64,000 nucleotides of DNA from Pseudarthrobacter defluvii (lineage in GTDB: Bacteria; Actinomycetota; Actinomycetes; Actinomycetales; Micrococcaceae): the NCBI RefSeq assembly GCF_030816725.1, contig NZ_JAUSYG010000001.1, forward strand, positions 558,001 through 622,000, read 5' to 3'. Made by a program: the position numbers and the translations under genes. The notes beneath the pieces were generated by a model that had not been told where the DNA came from, did no database searches, and was given only the letters and a program-made list of their open reading frames with translations. Shown in pieces: positions 25,585-33,849 of this stretch (positions are counted from its first letter, which is position 1; each line of letters opens with the position of its first letter).

Positions 25585-25597
25585 GCAAGCGCTTTCC
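25585..25597. promoter_or_regulatory. LacI-type operator upstream of the Gfo/Idh/MocA-rhamnosidase operon
   Basis: GCAAGCGCTTTCC (reverse GGAAAGCGCTTGC) matches the GAAAGCGCTTTC family seen at 9581, 9626 and 11842. It lies 67 bases upstream of the minus-strand start at 25518, in the divergent region shared with the gene at 25774. Confidence 0.6.
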
Positions 25598-25638
25598 ACC
25601 GTTCAGTGTGCGGCATCCAGGCACCTCCAGTCCAGCTA

Positions 25639-25689
25639 TGTAACGATTCAAAATTTGGCTTGACCATCACCGTCAGTCAGGTCTAGATT
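25639..25689 (+). promoter_or_regulatory. Promoter with a rhamnose-type LacI operator
   Basis: TTGACC (25660-25665), an 18-base spacer and TAGATT (25684-25689) form a promoter toward the DUF624 gene. Immediately upstream is TGTAACGATTCA (25639-25650), matching TGAAACGATTCA in front of the rhamnose operon. Confidence 0.6.
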
Positions 25690-25773
25690 TTCGAGAAACC
25701 GATTACCAGCGTGATGCGGGACACTTTCCGCTCCGCCCCTGCATCGATGGAGAACCAGAAGGGAGGCCGTGCC

Positions 25774-26439
25774 ATGCTGTCCGGAACCTTCAGCGCGCGT
25801 GCCTACTCGTTTTTTGACACGCTCGTGTGGATTGCCTGCCTGAACCTGCTGTGGATCGCTTTCACCCTCCTGGGTTTCGGTGTCCTTGGTGCCGGCCCGG
25901 CCACGGCGGCAGCACACATTGCGGTCCGCAAGCGGGCCGGCGGGGACGCTGCGCCGCTGCTAACCGGATTCGCCGCCGGGTACTTCCGGAACTTCGGCAA
26001 GGCCAACGCGCTCTCGCTTCCGGTCATGGCCGTCGTCGCGGCGCTTGTCCTCAACTGGAACTACTTCTCCGGCGGCCACGGAGTCTTTCCGCAGCTCATG
26101 GCGGTGGGCCTCTTCGTTGCGGCGGTCTTCCTGGCGGGGGCCGTCTGCTACGTGTTTCCCATGTACGCCCGGTATGAGCTGCCGCTGCCGCAGTACCTGT
26201 TGATGTCGTCCCGGTTCGCCGTGCGCCACCTGGCCGGGACCGTCATCCTGCTGTTCGTCTCCGCGGCAGTGGTTTACGCCAGCCGTTGCCTTCCGGGGCT
26301 CATCCCGTTCTTCAGCATCGGGGCCTGGCTCTACCTGACCGGGTGGCTGTGCGACCGCTTCTTCACCGCCAACGACCAAGCCATTGCCGCAGCAGAGCCT
26401 GCAGGGCATCCGCGCCTGCAGGCAGCGTCCCCCGCCTGA
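25774..26439 (+). CDS. YesL-like (DUF624) membrane protein
   Basis: A 221-residue membrane protein. ATG 25774 is chosen because GGAGG lies eight bases ahead; an in-frame ATG at 25711 would add 21 polar residues. The DUF624 pattern is clear: YSFFDTLVWIACLNLLWIAFTLLGFGVLGAGPATAAAH, then YFRNFGKANALSLP and further helices. The family accompanies sugar importers in Firmicutes and Actinobacteria, as in Bacillus yesL. It is the first gene of the cluster that continues with an LplA-type binding protein. Confidence 0.82.
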   Translation: MLSGTFSARAYSFFDTLVWIACLNLLWIAFTLLGFGVLGAGPATAAAHIAVRKRAGGDAAPLLTGFAAGYFRNFGKANALSLPVMAVVAALVLNWNYFSGGHGVFPQLMAVGLFVAAVFLAGAVCYVFPMYARYELPLPQYLLMSSRFAVRHLAGTVILLFVSAAVVYASRCLPGLIPFFSIGAWLYLTGWLCDRFFTANDQAIAAAEPAGHPRLQAASPA

Positions 26440-26499
26440 CGGCAATTCACCGCGCAGCCGCCATCCGCTCCCGCGGGAGGTCCTGCACGGCCGTGCAAA

Positions 26500-26511
26500 T
26501 GAAACGTATCA
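26500..26511. promoter_or_regulatory. Rhamnose-type LacI operator
   Basis: TGAAACGTATCA lies 53 bases upstream of the binding protein start at 26565 and differs in two places from TGAAACGATTCA at the rhamnose operon. It suggests a separate regulated start for the lplABC-like genes. Confidence 0.5.
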
Positions 26512-26564
26512 AAATTGGGCGAACGCCCCAAAAGAAACCGCAACGAAGTGGAAAAGGAAAATTA

Positions 26565-28094
26565 ATGATCCGTAGGAAACTTTCCCTGGCCGCCGCCGTC
26601 GTCACCGCGACGGCCCTGTCCCTCACTGCGTGCAGCGGGGGTGACACCCCGGCCGCGGACCTCACCTCCGTCTCCATCATGGCCCCGTTCCTCGAGGCCC
26701 AGCCGCCTGCCGCGGACGGCGCGGTGCAGAAGAAGCTGGAGGAGCTCACCGGCAAGCAGGTCAAGATCAACTGGGCCCCCAACGCCTCCTACGAGGACAA
26801 GACCAACATCACGCTTGCCGGATCGGACCTCCCCCAGGTCATGGTGATCCAGGGCAAAACGCCCGGCTTCGTGAAGAACGCCCAGGCCGGCGCGTTCTGG
26901 GACCTCACGGACAAACTGGACAAGTACCCCAACCTCAAGACCACCTTCCCGGACATCCAGAAGAACGCCAGCGTCAACGGCAAGGTCTACGGCGTGTTCC
27001 GGGGCCGGGCCCCCATGCGCGCCGCTGTCATGTTCCGGCAGGACTGGCTGGACAAGCTGGGCCTGCAGCCGCCCAAGACCACCGAGGACCTGTACAAGGT
27101 GGCCAAGGCCTTCACCGAGCAGGACCCGGACGGCAACGGCCAGAACGACACCTGGGGCATCACCATCCCCAAGTGGGGTGCGCTGGGCACCAACAGCCCC
27201 TACGACCTGATCGAGGAATGGTACGGCGCCGGGAACCGCTGGACGGAGCGGGACGGAAAACTGGTCCCCAGCTTTGAGACCGATGAATTCCTCGAAGCTG
27301 ACCGGTTCATCAAGAAGATGGTGGACGAAAAACTCATCAACCCCGACTTCGCCACCTTTGACAGCACCAAATGGAACGAGCCGTTCTTCAACGGCAAGGG
27401 CGGCATCATCGTCGACGTCGATTCCCGCGTCAGCGTGCTCATCAACCTCTTCAAGCAGGCCGACCCCAACAACTTCCAGAACAAGGTGGGCTTCGTGGGC
27501 AACCTCGAAGGGCCCGACGGCAAGCTCCACGCCCACCCCACCGACGGCTACTCCGGCTTCCTGGCCGTGCCCAAGGGCAGCGTCAAGACCGAGGCTGAGC
27601 TGGACAAGGTCCTGGCCTTCCTGAACAGCATGAACGGCAAGGACGTGGCCATCCTGCTGAACAACGGCATCGAGGGCGTGAACTTCAAGGTGGAGGACGG
27701 CAAGGCCGCGACCATCAAGCCGGAGACCCCGGAGGGCAAGGCCGTCACCACCGATATCAAGAGCTACGCACAGCTGGGCATGAACGTCGCCGGGAACGAG
27801 TTCTACCCGGTCAAGCAGCCCTCGGACTACGAGCAGCAGGTCTTTGACAAGCGCACCGAAGTGATGGCGGAGGACCTCAAGAGCGCTGTCTACAACCCGG
27901 CCGCGCCCTACGTTTCCGCCACCTACGTGGCAAAGGGTGCACAGCTGGACAACATCGTGGCGGATGCCCGGATCAAGTACCTGGCCGGCCAGATCGACGA
28001 ACAGGGGCTCAAGGACGCCATCAAGCTGTGGGACACCAGCGGCGGCAACAAGGTCAAGGAAGAGATCAACAAGCTGTGGCAGGACAACAAGTAA
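26565..28094 (+). CDS. LplA-type oligosaccharide-binding lipoprotein
   Basis: A 509-residue solute-binding protein, longer than the family 1 proteins elsewhere in the island. The signal peptide ends at lipobox LTAC (Cys23). Features such as TGKQVKINWAPNASYEDKTNITLAGSDLPQVMVI and GYSGFLAVPKGSVKTEAELDKVLAFLNSM are typical of the LplA/YtcQ group, which binds large oligosaccharides including pectic fragments. ATG 26565 follows AAAGGAAA. The first permease gene starts at the base right after its stop. With a rhamnogalacturonan acetylesterase downstream, a rhamnogalacturonan-derived ligand is likely. Confidence 0.88.
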   Translation: MIRRKLSLAAAVVTATALSLTACSGGDTPAADLTSVSIMAPFLEAQPPAADGAVQKKLEELTGKQVKINWAPNASYEDKTNITLAGSDLPQVMVIQGKTPGFVKNAQAGAFWDLTDKLDKYPNLKTTFPDIQKNASVNGKVYGVFRGRAPMRAAVMFRQDWLDKLGLQPPKTTEDLYKVAKAFTEQDPDGNGQNDTWGITIPKWGALGTNSPYDLIEEWYGAGNRWTERDGKLVPSFETDEFLEADRFIKKMVDEKLINPDFATFDSTKWNEPFFNGKGGIIVDVDSRVSVLINLFKQADPNNFQNKVGFVGNLEGPDGKLHAHPTDGYSGFLAVPKGSVKTEAELDKVLAFLNSMNGKDVAILLNNGIEGVNFKVEDGKAATIKPETPEGKAVTTDIKSYAQLGMNVAGNEFYPVKQPSDYEQQVFDKRTEVMAEDLKSAVYNPAAPYVSATYVAKGAQLDNIVADARIKYLAGQIDEQGLKDAIKLWDTSGGNKVKEEINKLWQDNK

Positions 28095-29069
28095 ATGGCA
28101 ACCCCTGTCATTGACACCCTCACCGGGGAGCGGGCGGGCAAGGCCGCGCCCGCTCCCCGGAACGGGGGCAGGTTCTCCGTCCATTTCGCGCACTACAAGT
28201 GGCTGTACCTGCTGCTCCTGCCCGGCGTGGTGTACTTTGCGGTATTCCGCTACGCCCCGATGTACGGGGTGTCCATCGCCTTCAAGGATTACGTCCCCTT
28301 CCTGGGCGTGAACGGGAGCCCGTGGGTGGGGTTCCGGAACTTCGAGGACTTTTTCGCCAACCCGGACTTTCCCCGGCTGCTGGGCAACACCCTGATCCTG
28401 GCTTTCCTGAACCTCGGCGTGGCCTTCCCGCTGACCATCATCCTGGCGTTGCTGCTGAACGAGGTCCGGCTTTCCATCCTCAAACGCACCGTCCAGACCC
28501 TGGTGTACATCCCGCACTTCCTGTCCTGGACCATCGTGGCGTCCCTGAGCTTCCTGCTGTTCGCCCTGGACATCGGTCCCCTGTTCCAGTTCCTGAACAA
28601 CGTCATGGGCACCCACATCGATTTCCTGTCCGACCCCGCCTGGTTCCGGCCCCTGATCGTGCTGCAGGAAATCTGGAAGAACACCGGCTGGGGCACCATC
28701 ATCTTCCTGGCCGCCCTTTCCACTGTGGATCAGGACCAGTACGAGGCAGCCATCATCGACGGCGCCGGCCGCTTCCGCCGCGTCTGGCACATTACCCTGC
28801 CCGCGATCCGCTCCACCATCATCGTGATGCTGATCCTGGCCATCGGGCAGATGCTCAACACGGGCTTCGAGCAGATCTACCTGATGACCAACGCCCTTAA
28901 CCGGGAAGTGGCCGACGTCTTTGACACCTATGTCTACTTCGTGGGCATCACCCAGGGCGCCTACAGCTACTCCACCGCGGTGGGCCTGTTCAAATCCCTG
29001 GTGGGCATCGTGCTGATCTTCGGCACCAACTGGCTGGCGAAGCGGTTCAACCAGAGCGGACTGTTCTAA
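28095..29069 (+). CDS. ABC permease, LplB/YteP type
   Basis: A 324-residue permease. The start YKWLYLLLLPGVVYFAVFRYAPMYGVSIAFKDY is the signature of LplB/YteP proteins. The EAA loop reads YEAAIIDGAGRFRRVWHITLPAI, and the end KRFNQSGLF is also typical. It starts directly after the binding protein stop and shares one base with the next gene. It forms the importer channel with 29069-29941. Confidence 0.9.
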   Translation: MATPVIDTLTGERAGKAAPAPRNGGRFSVHFAHYKWLYLLLLPGVVYFAVFRYAPMYGVSIAFKDYVPFLGVNGSPWVGFRNFEDFFANPDFPRLLGNTLILAFLNLGVAFPLTIILALLLNEVRLSILKRTVQTLVYIPHFLSWTIVASLSFLLFALDIGPLFQFLNNVMGTHIDFLSDPAWFRPLIVLQEIWKNTGWGTIIFLAALSTVDQDQYEAAIIDGAGRFRRVWHITLPAIRSTIIVMLILAIGQMLNTGFEQIYLMTNALNREVADVFDTYVYFVGITQGAYSYSTAVGLFKSLVGIVLIFGTNWLAKRFNQSGLF

Positions 29070-29941
29070 TGAAGATCCACAACACCCGGGGCGGCCGGAT
29101 TTTTGACGCCGCCAACTACGTCTTCCTGTCCCTGATTGGCATCATCACCCTGCTGCCCTTCGTCTACGTCTTCGCCGGCTCCTTCGCCACCGAGGCCGAG
29201 ATCACCCGCCGGGCCTTCTTCGTCTGGCCCGAACAGTTCACCCTGGGCTCCTACGAGTACATTTTCGCCACGCCGGCGTTCGTCCGCGCCCTGGTCACCA
29301 CCGTCCTCGTCACGGCCGTGGGCACCCTGGTCCAGCTGGCCTTCACCGTGACCATGGCCTACCCGTTGGCCAAGAAGACACTGCGCGGCAGGAACGTGAT
29401 CCTGTCCCTGGTGGTCTTCGCCATGGTCTTCTCCGGCGGCATGATTCCCACTTTCCTGCTAGTCAAGGACCTGGGCCTGCTCAACTCCTACTGGGCCCTG
29501 ATCCTGCCGGCCGCGATCAATCCGTTCAGCCTGATCATCATCAAGAATTTCTTCCAGGAACTTCCGGCGGAGCTTGAGGAATCGGCCAAGATGGACGGTG
29601 CCACGGAGATCGGGATTCTCTGGCGGATCCTGCTGCCGCTGTCCAAGCCCGTCCTGGCAACGTTCGCGCTGTTCTACGCCGTGGGCATCTGGAACGACTT
29701 CATGTCACCCCTGCTGTACCTGAGCGACAACTCCAAGTGGACCCTGCAGATGTACCTGCGCCAGGTCACGGCGGCCTCGGACCTGCTGGGCACCGGCAAT
29801 GTCGATCCCAACTACATCCCGCCGGAACAGGGCATCAAGTTCGCTGTGATCGTGGTGGCCACACTTCCCATCCTCATTTTCTATCCGTTCCTGCAAAAGC
29901 ACTTCGCCAAAGGCATGCTCATCGGTTCCGTCAAGGGCTGA
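29069..29941 (+). CDS. ABC permease, LplC/YtcP type
   Basis: A 290-residue permease with the start TRGGRIFDAANYVFLSLIGIITLLPFVYVFAGSFA and the end KGMLIGSVKG, both diagnostic of LplC/YtcP proteins. The EAA loop is LEESAKMDGATEIGILWRILLPL. Overlaps of one base on each side show tight coupling within the operon. No ATPase gene is nearby, as is usual for importers sharing an MsmK-like ATPase. Confidence 0.9.
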   Translation: MKIHNTRGGRIFDAANYVFLSLIGIITLLPFVYVFAGSFATEAEITRRAFFVWPEQFTLGSYEYIFATPAFVRALVTTVLVTAVGTLVQLAFTVTMAYPLAKKTLRGRNVILSLVVFAMVFSGGMIPTFLLVKDLGLLNSYWALILPAAINPFSLIIIKNFFQELPAELEESAKMDGATEIGILWRILLPLSKPVLATFALFYAVGIWNDFMSPLLYLSDNSKWTLQMYLRQVTAASDLLGTGNVDPNYIPPEQGIKFAVIVVATLPILIFYPFLQKHFAKGMLIGSVKG

Positions 29942-29964
29942 TGTCCACGTCGAGGAAGGACACC

Positions 29965-30675
29965 ATGAAGATCCTGCTGGCCGGCGACTCCACCGTGGCC
30001 AACTGTCCCACGCACGAGTTCCCCATGAGCGGGTGGGGCGCGCACCTGCCCCCGCTTACTTATGAGTGGGGTGCGGTGCACAACTTCGCCAAAGGTGGCG
30101 CGAGTACGGAGTCTTTCCGCGACGAAGGGCTGTGGGCGGCTCTGCTCGGCGAAGCGGGTCCGGGTGATTTCGTGCTGATCCAGTTCGGCCACAACGACCA
30201 GAAGAAGCAGCATCTCGCAGCCCGCACCGGCTACGCGGCCAACCTGCGCACCATGGTGGGGGAGGTGCGTGCCCTGGACGCGGCTCCGGTGCTGTGCACC
30301 CCGGTGGAGCGGCGGCACTTCCTGGACGCGCCGCCGTCGGGCGCTGTCCTGGAGGAAAGCCTGGAGGACTATCCGGAGGTGGTCCGGGAACTCGGCCTGG
30401 AGCTGGCGGTACCCGTGGTGGACCTGAACGCGTGGACCCGGCGCCTTTACCTGCAGTTGGGGCCGGACGGGTCCCGGGCAATCTTTTGCCACTTCGCGCC
30501 GGGTGCACACGCGCACTGGCCGGACGGCCTGGCCGACAACACGCACTTCTCCCGGCAGGGGGCAGCCCTGGTGGCGGGGGAAGTGGCCCGGCAACTCGGG
30601 GGCCTGGGGTACGCCGCGACCGGCAGCAAGGGACCATCCACCAGGGAATTAAGCACGACGGCGGGACGCGGCTAG
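29965..30675 (+). CDS. Rhamnogalacturonan acetylesterase-like SGNH hydrolase
   Basis: A 236-residue SGNH/GDSL esterase. Block I LLAGDSTVANC carries the nucleophile serine, block III is FGHNDQ and block V DNTHFS holds the Asp and His of the triad. This is the RhgT/YesT pattern. ATG 29965 is preferred because AGGAAGGA lies five bases ahead; an in-frame ATG at 29941 overlaps the permease stop and would add eight residues. No signal peptide, so acetyl groups are removed after import. Orthologues sit in Bacillus yes clusters next to DUF1961 proteins, as here. Confidence 0.87.
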   Translation: MKILLAGDSTVANCPTHEFPMSGWGAHLPPLTYEWGAVHNFAKGGASTESFRDEGLWAALLGEAGPGDFVLIQFGHNDQKKQHLAARTGYAANLRTMVGEVRALDAAPVLCTPVERRHFLDAPPSGAVLEESLEDYPEVVRELGLELAVPVVDLNAWTRRLYLQLGPDGSRAIFCHFAPGAHAHWPDGLADNTHFSRQGAALVAGEVARQLGGLGYAATGSKGPSTRELSTTAGRG

Positions 30676-31347
30676 GTGGGCTCCGCAGGCGCGGAGGCGG
30701 GCATTCTCTACCGCAATCCGCTGGCGGGTCCGGAGGACGTTGCCGGATGGGTGGCCGAAGGTCCCCTCCGCATGGACAGCCGCGACGGGTCGCTGGAACT
30801 GTCCGGCTTGCTGGACAGCCAGGAGTTCGGCGACCACGCGCACTGGACGTTCTGGTGCCCGGTGGAGTTCCCTGACGGCATCCGCATCAGCTGGGAGTTC
30901 CTGCCGCTCGCGGAGCCGGGCTTGGCCATGCTGTTCTTTGCCGCTGCGGGACACGGCGGGCTGGACTTGTTCGACCCTGCCCTGGCAGCCAGGACGGGCT
31001 ACTACCCGCAGTACCACTCCGGCGACATCGACGCCCTGCACGTCTCGTATTTCCGCCACAAGTACCGGTCGGAGCGGGCGTTCCGGACCTGCAACCTGCG
31101 CAAGAGCGCGGGGTTCGAGCTGGTGGCCCAGGGGGCGGACCCGTTGCCGCCGGCGGAAGACGCCACGGACTTCTACCGCCTGGAAGTGGTCAAGGACGGT
31201 CCGGAAGTGGCCTTCTCCATCAACGGGCTCCTCCTCTTTGAATGGCGCGATGTCACGGACAGGGTGCTTGGCGGCGGCCGCATCGGCTTCCGGCAAATGG
31301 CCCCGCTGCGGGCTGCCTACCGCAACCTGGTGGTGGAGAAGCTTTAG
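30676..31347 (+). CDS. DUF1961 (YesU-like) protein
   Basis: A 223-residue protein without signal peptide, starting at a GTG directly after the previous stop. Phrases such as WTFWCPVEFPDGIRISWEFLPLAEPGLAMLFFAA and YPQYHSGDIDALHVSYFRHKY are typical of the DUF1961/YesU family, which has a concanavalin-like beta-sandwich fold. In Bacillus, YesU is encoded in the rhamnogalacturonan cluster; its activity is not established. It is the last gene of this operon and is followed by a terminator. Confidence 0.85.
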   Translation: MGSAGAEAGILYRNPLAGPEDVAGWVAEGPLRMDSRDGSLELSGLLDSQEFGDHAHWTFWCPVEFPDGIRISWEFLPLAEPGLAMLFFAAAGHGGLDLFDPALAARTGYYPQYHSGDIDALHVSYFRHKYRSERAFRTCNLRKSAGFELVAQGADPLPPAEDATDFYRLEVVKDGPEVAFSINGLLLFEWRDVTDRVLGGGRIGFRQMAPLRAAYRNLVVEKL

Positions 31348-31358
31348 CCGGCAACACG

Positions 31359-31392
31359 AAGCGGGCGGCCCGGAAAGGGCCGCCCGCTTTGT
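31359..31392 (+). terminator. Rho-independent terminator
   Basis: A perfect 13-bp stem AAGCGGGCGGCCC/GGGCCGCCCGCTT (31359-31371 with 31377-31389), loop GGAAA, followed by TGTT. Confidence 0.85.
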
Positions 31393-31421
31393 TGACGTTC
31401 CAGTTTCTGGACTACCCGGAA

Positions 31422-31988
31422 CTAGAGTCCCAGGAGGCGGTTGAACAGGTTGGCAAGGCCGCTGAGCCCAGTGCCGCCGTCCAGCAGTCCGGTGACGGCG
31501 CACAGGAGGTTGCCCACCAGGTTGCCCGCTCCGGTCTGGGAGGTGATGTCAAGGACTACCTGGTTCAGGTCCACATTCAGTCCCAGGAGATCCAGGTGCA
31601 GCGGCCCAAGGACCAGGTTCAGGATGTCGCAGGAACCGCCGGAAGCCAGGGCGGCTGCGGTGGAAGGTGCGGCTGCAGCAGTTGTGGTCACCGTCTGGCT
31701 GACCGGAGTGGCCACGCCGGCCAGGTCCGTGAAGGTTCCCTGCACCAGGCCGGTGACGGTCAACTGGCCGTCCTGGGCGCTGAAGCCGGACGGAGTGAAG
31801 GAGCCAACGAAGGTACCCACGCCGTCAATTGTCTGGTTGATGGTTCCACTGACGTTGGCCGCCTGTGACGACTGGGAGGCGGCAGAAGGAGCCGCGGGTG
31901 CTGCTGCCGTCGCCGGACCCGCCATGCCGAAGAGCATGGCGCCGGAGAGGGCAATGGCGGTAACTGAAGCTGAGACCTTTGTGCGCAT
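31422..31988 (-). CDS. Secreted protein of unknown function with an LGPLHLDLLGL core
   Basis: A 188-residue protein with a clear Sec signal peptide, AIALSGAMLFGMAGPATAAAPA. The mature part has a beta-rich segment (VSGTINQTIDGVGTFVGSF, LTVTGLVQGTFTD), an Ala/Thr linker and a conserved-looking C-terminal region with two cysteines (GGSCDILNLVLGPLHLDLLGL and NLLCAVTGLLDG). I recall such C-terminal segments in other secreted actinobacterial proteins of unknown role. The two cysteines may form a disulfide. It stands alone between the yes-like operon and the gene at 32282. No function is proposed. Confidence 0.75.
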   Translation of the reverse strand: MRTKVSASVTAIALSGAMLFGMAGPATAAAPAAPSAASQSSQAANVSGTINQTIDGVGTFVGSFTPSGFSAQDGQLTVTGLVQGTFTDLAGVATPVSQTVTTTAAAAPSTAAALASGGSCDILNLVLGPLHLDLLGLNVDLNQVVLDITSQTGAGNLVGNLLCAVTGLLDGGTGLSGLANLFNRLLGL

Positions 31989-32281
31989 TTTCGGTAAATC
32001 CTTTCAGCGCCGGGTTTCGGCGCAATGAACCCCCCGAGACTCCGCCCCCATGGAGAACCCCGGCGGAACTGGTTATTTCAAATGCTGTTCATTTCTGATG
32101 CAGCCCTTGCGGGCCGCGACACGCAGCGCCGGACGGTGATCCAGGCCACGGGCACGTCGACCAACGTATTAGTAAGTATGCTGATGAGTCAAGCCTGCTC
32201 CGCGCGGCGCCGTCTTGGGTGCCCTTCGCGCTGGGGCAAGATAGTGGATGTCAGGAACGGCCCACTGGAGGGAGGCGGGAG

Positions 32282-32659
32282 ATGGAGCCCGTAATGGTCG
32301 ACGGCGGCAAAGGCTCGGTCGAGCTGCGCGGTGACGGGGTCATCCACCTCGTCTGGGAGCCCAAGGTCCGCATCGAGGTCGAGGATGCGCAGGCGGCGAT
32401 GGCTGCGGTGAACCGGATCGCCGGCGACGGCAATTACCCCATGCTGGTGGACATGGCCACCACCGAGAACGTGAGTATCCAGGCCCGCTCGGTGTTCTCC
32501 ATCCCGTGCGCGGCTAACCGGATCGCCCTGCTTGGGACAAGCCCGGTGGACCGGATCATCGCGAATTTCTTTCTGGGCGTCCATGTCCCGCCCTGCCCCA
32601 CGCGGTTCTTCACCTCACGGACCGAGGCCATGAAGTGGGTCCAGCTGGCGGGAATGTAG
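32282..32659 (+). CDS. Small STAS/SpoIIAA-like protein of unknown function
   Basis: A 125-residue soluble protein. ATG 32282 follows a purine-rich GGGAGGCGGGAG; ATG 32294 is an alternative. The layout GVIHLVWEPKVRIEVEDAQAAMAAVNRIAGDGNYPMLVDMATTENVS resembles STAS/SEC14-like or DUF7793 proteins common in Arthrobacter. The C-terminus TRFFTSRTEAMKWVQLAGM is also typical. It lies tail to tail with the LacI-family gene. The assignment rests on pattern only. Confidence 0.6.
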   Translation: MEPVMVDGGKGSVELRGDGVIHLVWEPKVRIEVEDAQAAMAAVNRIAGDGNYPMLVDMATTENVSIQARSVFSIPCAANRIALLGTSPVDRIIANFFLGVHVPPCPTRFFTSRTEAMKWVQLAGM

Positions 32660-32671
32660 CCCGCCGGTGAG

Positions 32672-33697
32672 TCAGTCGGCGTCAGGCGCGGCTGTGCTCT
32701 GCCGGACCACCAACTCCGGCGTGAACACGACGGAGCGGTGGACCGGGTTCTGGGACTCCACTTCTTCGGACAGCAGTTCGATGGCTGTCCGGCCCAGGAG
32801 CTGGGTGGGCTGGCGGATGGAGGACAGGGGAACCACCGCGGAGCCGGCAAAGTCGATGTCGTCATAGCCGATCAGTGCCACGTCATCGGGAATGCGGTAC
32901 GTGTGTGTCATGGTCAGCGACTGCATGACGCCCAGGGCCAGGAGGTCGTTGGCGCAGAAAATCGCCTCCGGCAGTTCAGCCCTGCCCCGCTCCACCAGCA
33001 TGTCGCCCACGCTGCGGCCGGCGAGGACGGTCTGGCCCTCAGCTTCCAGCACCTCCAGCGTGGCGTCCGGTTCCTCCTTCACGGCCCGCTGGGCCCCCTG
33101 GAGGCGGTCTGCCACCTGCCGGATGGACGTGGGGCCGCCAACGAAGGCGAGCCGACGGCGGCCGGTGTCCAGCAGGTGCCGGGCGGCAAGGTGCCCGCCG
33201 GCGTCGTCGTCCACGGCCACCGAACTAAACTTCGATTCGTCAGCGAGCCGGTCCACCAGCACCGTGGGCACGCCGCGCTCGCGGAGGAGGTCCAGCCTGT
33301 CGGTTACGTCGCCCACCGGCGAGATCAGCAGGCCCTGGACCCGCTGCTCCTGGAAGAGGTCGATGTAGTTGGCCTCCCGGGCCGCGTTGTGCCCGCTGTC
33401 GCCCAGCAAGACGGCGCTTCCCTGCAGTGCGGCTGCGTCCTCGGCCGCGCGGACCACCGACGTGAAGAAGGGGTTGCCCACGTCCAGGACGATGAGCCCG
33501 ATGGTGCGGCTGTGGCCCACGCGGAGTTGCCGGGCGGCGTCGTTGCGGACAAAGCCGAGTTCGTCGATGGCGCGCAGCACCCGCTCCTTGGTCCGCTCCG
33601 ACACCCGGTCCGGATAGTTCAGGACGTTGGAGACCGTCCCCACGGCGACGCCTGCGTGGGTGGCCACGTCCTTGATACTGGCTGCTGTGCGGTTCAT
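32672..33697 (-). CDS. LacI-family transcriptional regulator of the rhamnose operon
   Basis: A 341-residue LacI/GalR regulator. The N-terminal helix-turn-helix SIKDVATHAGVAVGTVSNVLNYPDRVS is followed by the hinge helix NDAARQLRVG and a periplasmic-binding-like effector domain (TIGLIVLDVGNPFFTSVV, VALIGYDDIDFA). It is divergent from rhaM across 152 bases that hold a palindromic operator, so it most likely represses the rhamnose genes and itself, with L-rhamnose or a metabolite as inducer. It is the only LacI-family gene in the window; the TGAAACGATTCA-type sites elsewhere in the island are candidate targets. Confidence 0.9.
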   Translation of the reverse strand: MNRTAASIKDVATHAGVAVGTVSNVLNYPDRVSERTKERVLRAIDELGFVRNDAARQLRVGHSRTIGLIVLDVGNPFFTSVVRAAEDAAALQGSAVLLGDSGHNAAREANYIDLFQEQRVQGLLISPVGDVTDRLDLLRERGVPTVLVDRLADESKFSSVAVDDDAGGHLAARHLLDTGRRRLAFVGGPTSIRQVADRLQGAQRAVKEEPDATLEVLEAEGQTVLAGRSVGDMLVERGRAELPEAIFCANDLLALGVMQSLTMTHTYRIPDDVALIGYDDIDFAGSAVVPLSSIRQPTQLLGRTAIELLSEEVESQNPVHRSVVFTPELVVRQSTAAPDAD

Positions 33698-33765
33698 CGA
33701 TTCTCCGTGCTGATATGCCCGCGGCAGATGCCTCCGTGCGGGAAATCAAAAGTTCTGGCCATTGC

Positions 33766-33821
33766 TTGACACCTGCTCAAATCCAAGAGTACTTTGAATC
33801 GTACCAATGAAACGATTCAAA
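33766..33821 (+). promoter_or_regulatory. rha promoter and palindromic operator
   Basis: TTGACA (33766-33771), an 18-base spacer and TACTTT (33790-33795) form a strong promoter for rhaM. Overlapping its -10 box is TTTGAATCGT (33793-33802), inverted 9 bases later as ACGATTCAAA (33812-33821); the second arm is part of TGAAACGATTCA, a LacI-type half-pair. A repressor bound here would block transcription. Confidence 0.75.
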
Positions 33822-33849
33822 CCTTCGTGAGTTTGAAAGAGGAGTTCCG

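Noticed and set aside
26562..28790. 742-codon minus-strand open frame opposite the LplA-type genes
   Set aside because: Val/Gly/Asp-rich composition typical of an antisense shadow; it spans two coupled genes on the other strand.
32025..32294. 89-codon plus-strand ORF
   Set aside because: No ribosome site, odd composition and overlap with the better supported gene at 32282.
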